Positions 4,845-6,622 of a stretch of 6,622 nt of DNA are shown in pieces. Within the stretch, counting starts at the first letter, position 1; every line of letters begins with the position of its first letter. Below the pieces are notes generated by a model that saw only the letters and a program-made list of their open reading frames with translations, was not told the origin of the DNA and did not search any database. A program made the translations under genes and the position numbers. Origin of the DNA: Treponema sp. (GTDB lineage: Bacteria; Spirochaetota; Spirochaetia; Treponematales; Breznakiellaceae); NCBI GenBank assembly GCA_031271075.1, contig JAISWN010000392.1:1-6622 (forward strand), written 5' to 3'.

Positions 4845-6596
4845 ATGCGTATATCCATAGCTCAGATAAACTCCATCATTGGGGATTTCGCGGGAAACCG
4901 GGAAAAGATACTCTCCTTCGCCCGGCGCGCACGGGAGGAGCAGGGGGCCGACCTGGTACTCTTTCCGGAACTGGCGGTTTGCGGATACCCCCCCATGGAT
5001 CTGCTGGATCAGGATCGCTTTGTGGAACTCAACATCAGGACGGTACGCACCTTGCAGCGGGAACTGCCGGGGGATCTGGCGGTAGGGCTGGGCTTTGTGA
5101 ACCGGAATCCCTACTCCAGGGGAAAATCCCTGGTAAACGAATACGGGCTTATCCTGGGGGGCAGGCTTGTCTTCGAGCAGGTAAAGACCCTGCTCCCCAC
5201 CTACGATGTGTTTGACGAGGCCAGGAACTTTGAGCCCGGCCGGGAATGGTCCGCCTTCGAGTACCGGGGGGAGCGGATCGGCTTTGCCATTTGCGAGGAT
5301 GTCTGGCGGGAGACCGATATTCCCGGCACGAGTTACGTGAAAGATCCGGTCAGGGAACTCCTCAACGGGGGGGTTTCCCTGCTTTGCGTTCCCTCCGCCT
5401 CTCCCTACGTGGCGGGAAAACTCAAGGTACGCCGGGCCCTGGCGGAACGGATCGCCCTGCGGGGGAATGTCCCCCTGGTGTACGTCAACGCCGTGGGGGC
5501 CAACGATCAGATCCTCTTTGACGGCAGATCCTTTGTGGCGACCCCCGCGTCCCGGACGGCGGAGTCCGGAGGCCAGGAAGACTGCCCCCTGCGTCTTATG
5601 GCCGCCGCTTTCCGGGAAGATCTGGTTGTCTGGGACAGCGCTGCCCCGGACGCGGTTTCCTGCGGCGCGGCCGCCCCGGAGGCCCTTGCGGCAGGCCCTG
5701 GGGAAGATCCCTACGGCGTGGGCCTTAACCCCTACGAACTGGATATGATGGAAGAGGGCCTGGTGATGGGGATTCGGGACTATATGCGGAAGTGCGGCTT
5801 CAAGCGGGCCCACCTGGGTCTCTCCGGGGGCATTGACTCGGCCCTGGTAGCCTACCTGGGGGTCAAGGCTGTCGGGGCGGACGGGATCGTCTGCTTCAGC
5901 ATGCCTTCCCGGTTCTCTTCCCGGGGTTCCAGGGACGACGCGGCGGAACTGGCGGCCAGGCTGGGCTGCCGCTACGAGACCCTTCCCATTGAGCCGGTGT
6001 TTACCAGTTTCCTCTCCACCCTGGAAGGGGTCTTCGAAAAGCGGCCTTTCGATATTGCCGAGGAGAACCTGCAGGCCCGGATACGGGGAACCCTGCTGAT
6101 GGCCTTTTCCAACAAATTTGATTCCATGCTTCTTACCACGGGGAACAAAAGCGAACTTGCCATGGGCTACTGCACCCTCTACGGCGACATGAACGGCGCC
6201 CTGGGCCCCATCGGCGATGTGTTCAAGACCGAGGTCTTCGCCCTCTGCCGCCGGATCAACCAGCGTTCCCTTGCCGGAGGCGGCGGGGAAATCATCCCCC
6301 AGGCGATCATCGACAAACCCCCCTCGGCGGAACTGCGGCCCAACCAAACCGATCAGGACAGCCTGCCCCCCTACGAGGTATTGGACGAAATCCTAAAGCT
6401 CTACCTGTTTGACAACCTCTCCCGGGACGAGATCGCCGCCCGGGGCCGGGACGCGGATTTGGCGGGGTGGATAATAAAAACCGTGGCCCGGGCGGAATTC
6501 AAGCGCCGCCAGGCGCCCCCGGTACTCAAGGTTTCCCCCCGGGCTTTCGGCATGGGGAGAAGAATGCCCATAGCGCGGGCCATATACGAAATATAG
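4845..6596 (+). CDS. nadE: Glutamine-dependent NAD+ synthetase
   Basis: This cytoplasmic enzyme makes NAD+ from deamido-NAD+, ATP and glutamine, the last step of NAD biosynthesis. The 583-residue product is the two-domain, glutamine-using type. The N-terminal nitrilase-like glutaminase domain has the Glu-Lys-Cys triad: Glu42 (LFPEL), Lys114 (EQVKTLLP) and Cys150 (AICEDVW). The C-terminal synthetase domain has the ATP-binding loop SGGIDSA at 327-333, then TTGNKSELAMGY and LYGDMNGALGPIGDVFKTEV, and PPSAELRPNQTDQDSLP near the end. All key motifs are present, so it should be active. I chose ATG 4845 because MRISIAQINSIIGDF matches the usual family start; GTG 4824 in frame would add seven unfamiliar residues. 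Neither start has a strong ribosome-binding site. The gene is clearly GC-richer than the TRAP operon (one sampled line 68% versus 45% in dctQ) and lies 389 bases from it, so it is probably a separate transcription unit. Confidence 0.96.
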   Translation: MRISIAQINSIIGDFAGNREKILSFARRAREEQGADLVLFPELAVCGYPPMDLLDQDRFVELNIRTVRTLQRELPGDLAVGLGFVNRNPYSRGKSLVNEYGLILGGRLVFEQVKTLLPTYDVFDEARNFEPGREWSAFEYRGERIGFAICEDVWRETDIPGTSYVKDPVRELLNGGVSLLCVPSASPYVAGKLKVRRALAERIALRGNVPLVYVNAVGANDQILFDGRSFVATPASRTAESGGQEDCPLRLMAAAFREDLVVWDSAAPDAVSCGAAAPEALAAGPGEDPYGVGLNPYELDMMEEGLVMGIRDYMRKCGFKRAHLGLSGGIDSALVAYLGVKAVGADGIVCFSMPSRFSSRGSRDDAAELAARLGCRYETLPIEPVFTSFLSTLEGVFEKRPFDIAEENLQARIRGTLLMAFSNKFDSMLLTTGNKSELAMGYCTLYGDMNGALGPIGDVFKTEVFALCRRINQRSLAGGGGEIIPQAIIDKPPSAELRPNQTDQDSLPPYEVLDEILKLYLFDNLSRDEIAARGRDADLAGWIIKTVARAEFKRRQAPPVLKVSPRAFGMGRRMPIARAIYEI

Positions 6597-6607
6597 GGCG
6601 GCGCGTC

Positions 6608-6622
6608 ATGCCCGCGGGGGAT
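6608..6622 (+). CDS. Possible start of a downstream gene, cut by the window end
   Basis: An ATG at 6608, eleven bases after the nadE stop, opens a frame reading MPAGD to the window end. AGGG at 6595-6598 is nine bases upstream and overlaps the nadE stop, so translation coupled to nadE is possible. Five codons cannot identify a product, and a chance ATG in GC-rich DNA is just as plausible. Confidence 0.18.

Noticed and set aside
4839..6347. A 502-codon open frame on the minus strand opposite nadE
   Set aside because: It is fully antisense to a clearly functional nadE, has Gly/Pro/His-rich content without domains, and is explained by high GC content removing stop codons in that frame.
1..6622. 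GAATTC occurs eight times in 6.6 kb, several times the uniform expectation
   Set aside because: Most copies fall in coding sequence in contexts such as Glu-Phe or GGAATTC, and the count is small; it is not evidence of a functional motif.
1..6622. CRISPR array, tRNA, rRNA, transposase or defence genes
   Set aside because: I looked on both strands and saw no regularly spaced repeats of that type, no tRNA-like fold and no matching protein motifs.

Overview
The window looks like accessory metabolism beside a housekeeping gene in a diderm bacterium, most likely a Treponema-like spirochaete. That placement is only moderately supported. It rests on the lipobox-anchored TRAP binding protein, a degenerate fragment resembling a treponemal-type chemotaxis receptor, and A/T-rich intergenic DNA with short repeats. 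I cannot name a species.

Layout. Bases 1-307 are non-coding or at most hold the edge of a neighbouring gene. They contain a duplicated 16-base motif, a TTGACAG-type repeat, an 11-bp tandem repeat, a possible promoter and a clear operator-like set of half-sites. A tightly packed plus-strand operon follows: dctP (308-1339), dctQ (1412-1963), dctM (1960-3246) and an enolase-superfamily sugar-acid dehydratase (3265-4455). A perfect 9-bp inverted repeat lies between dctP and dctQ, dctQ and dctM overlap by ATGA, and the dehydratase starts 19 bases after dctM with a good ribosome-binding site. Bases 4456-4844 hold no intact gene. They contain a GC-rich hairpin, a fragment resembling a methyl-accepting chemotaxis protein on the minus strand, and a second copy of the TTGACAG-type repeat. 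The window ends with glutamine-dependent NAD+ synthetase (nadE, 4845-6596).

How the genes work together. DctP captures a carboxylate outside the inner membrane and hands it to the DctQ/DctM sodium-coupled permease. The cytoplasmic enolase-family enzyme then probably dehydrates it to a 2-keto-3-deoxy sugar acid. The substrate is inferred to be a sugar acid (aldonate, uronate or aldarate) and cannot be fixed from sequence alone. No kinase, aldolase or dehydrogenase for the next steps is present. nadE is GC-richer, separately spaced and functionally unrelated.

The points most worth checking are the matching TTGACAG repeats on both sides of the TRAP/dehydratase operon, the glutamate where this dehydratase group usually has aspartate as first metal ligand, the three-half-site operator, and the dctP-dctQ hairpin. 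I did not find an unmistakably new defence or mobile system.
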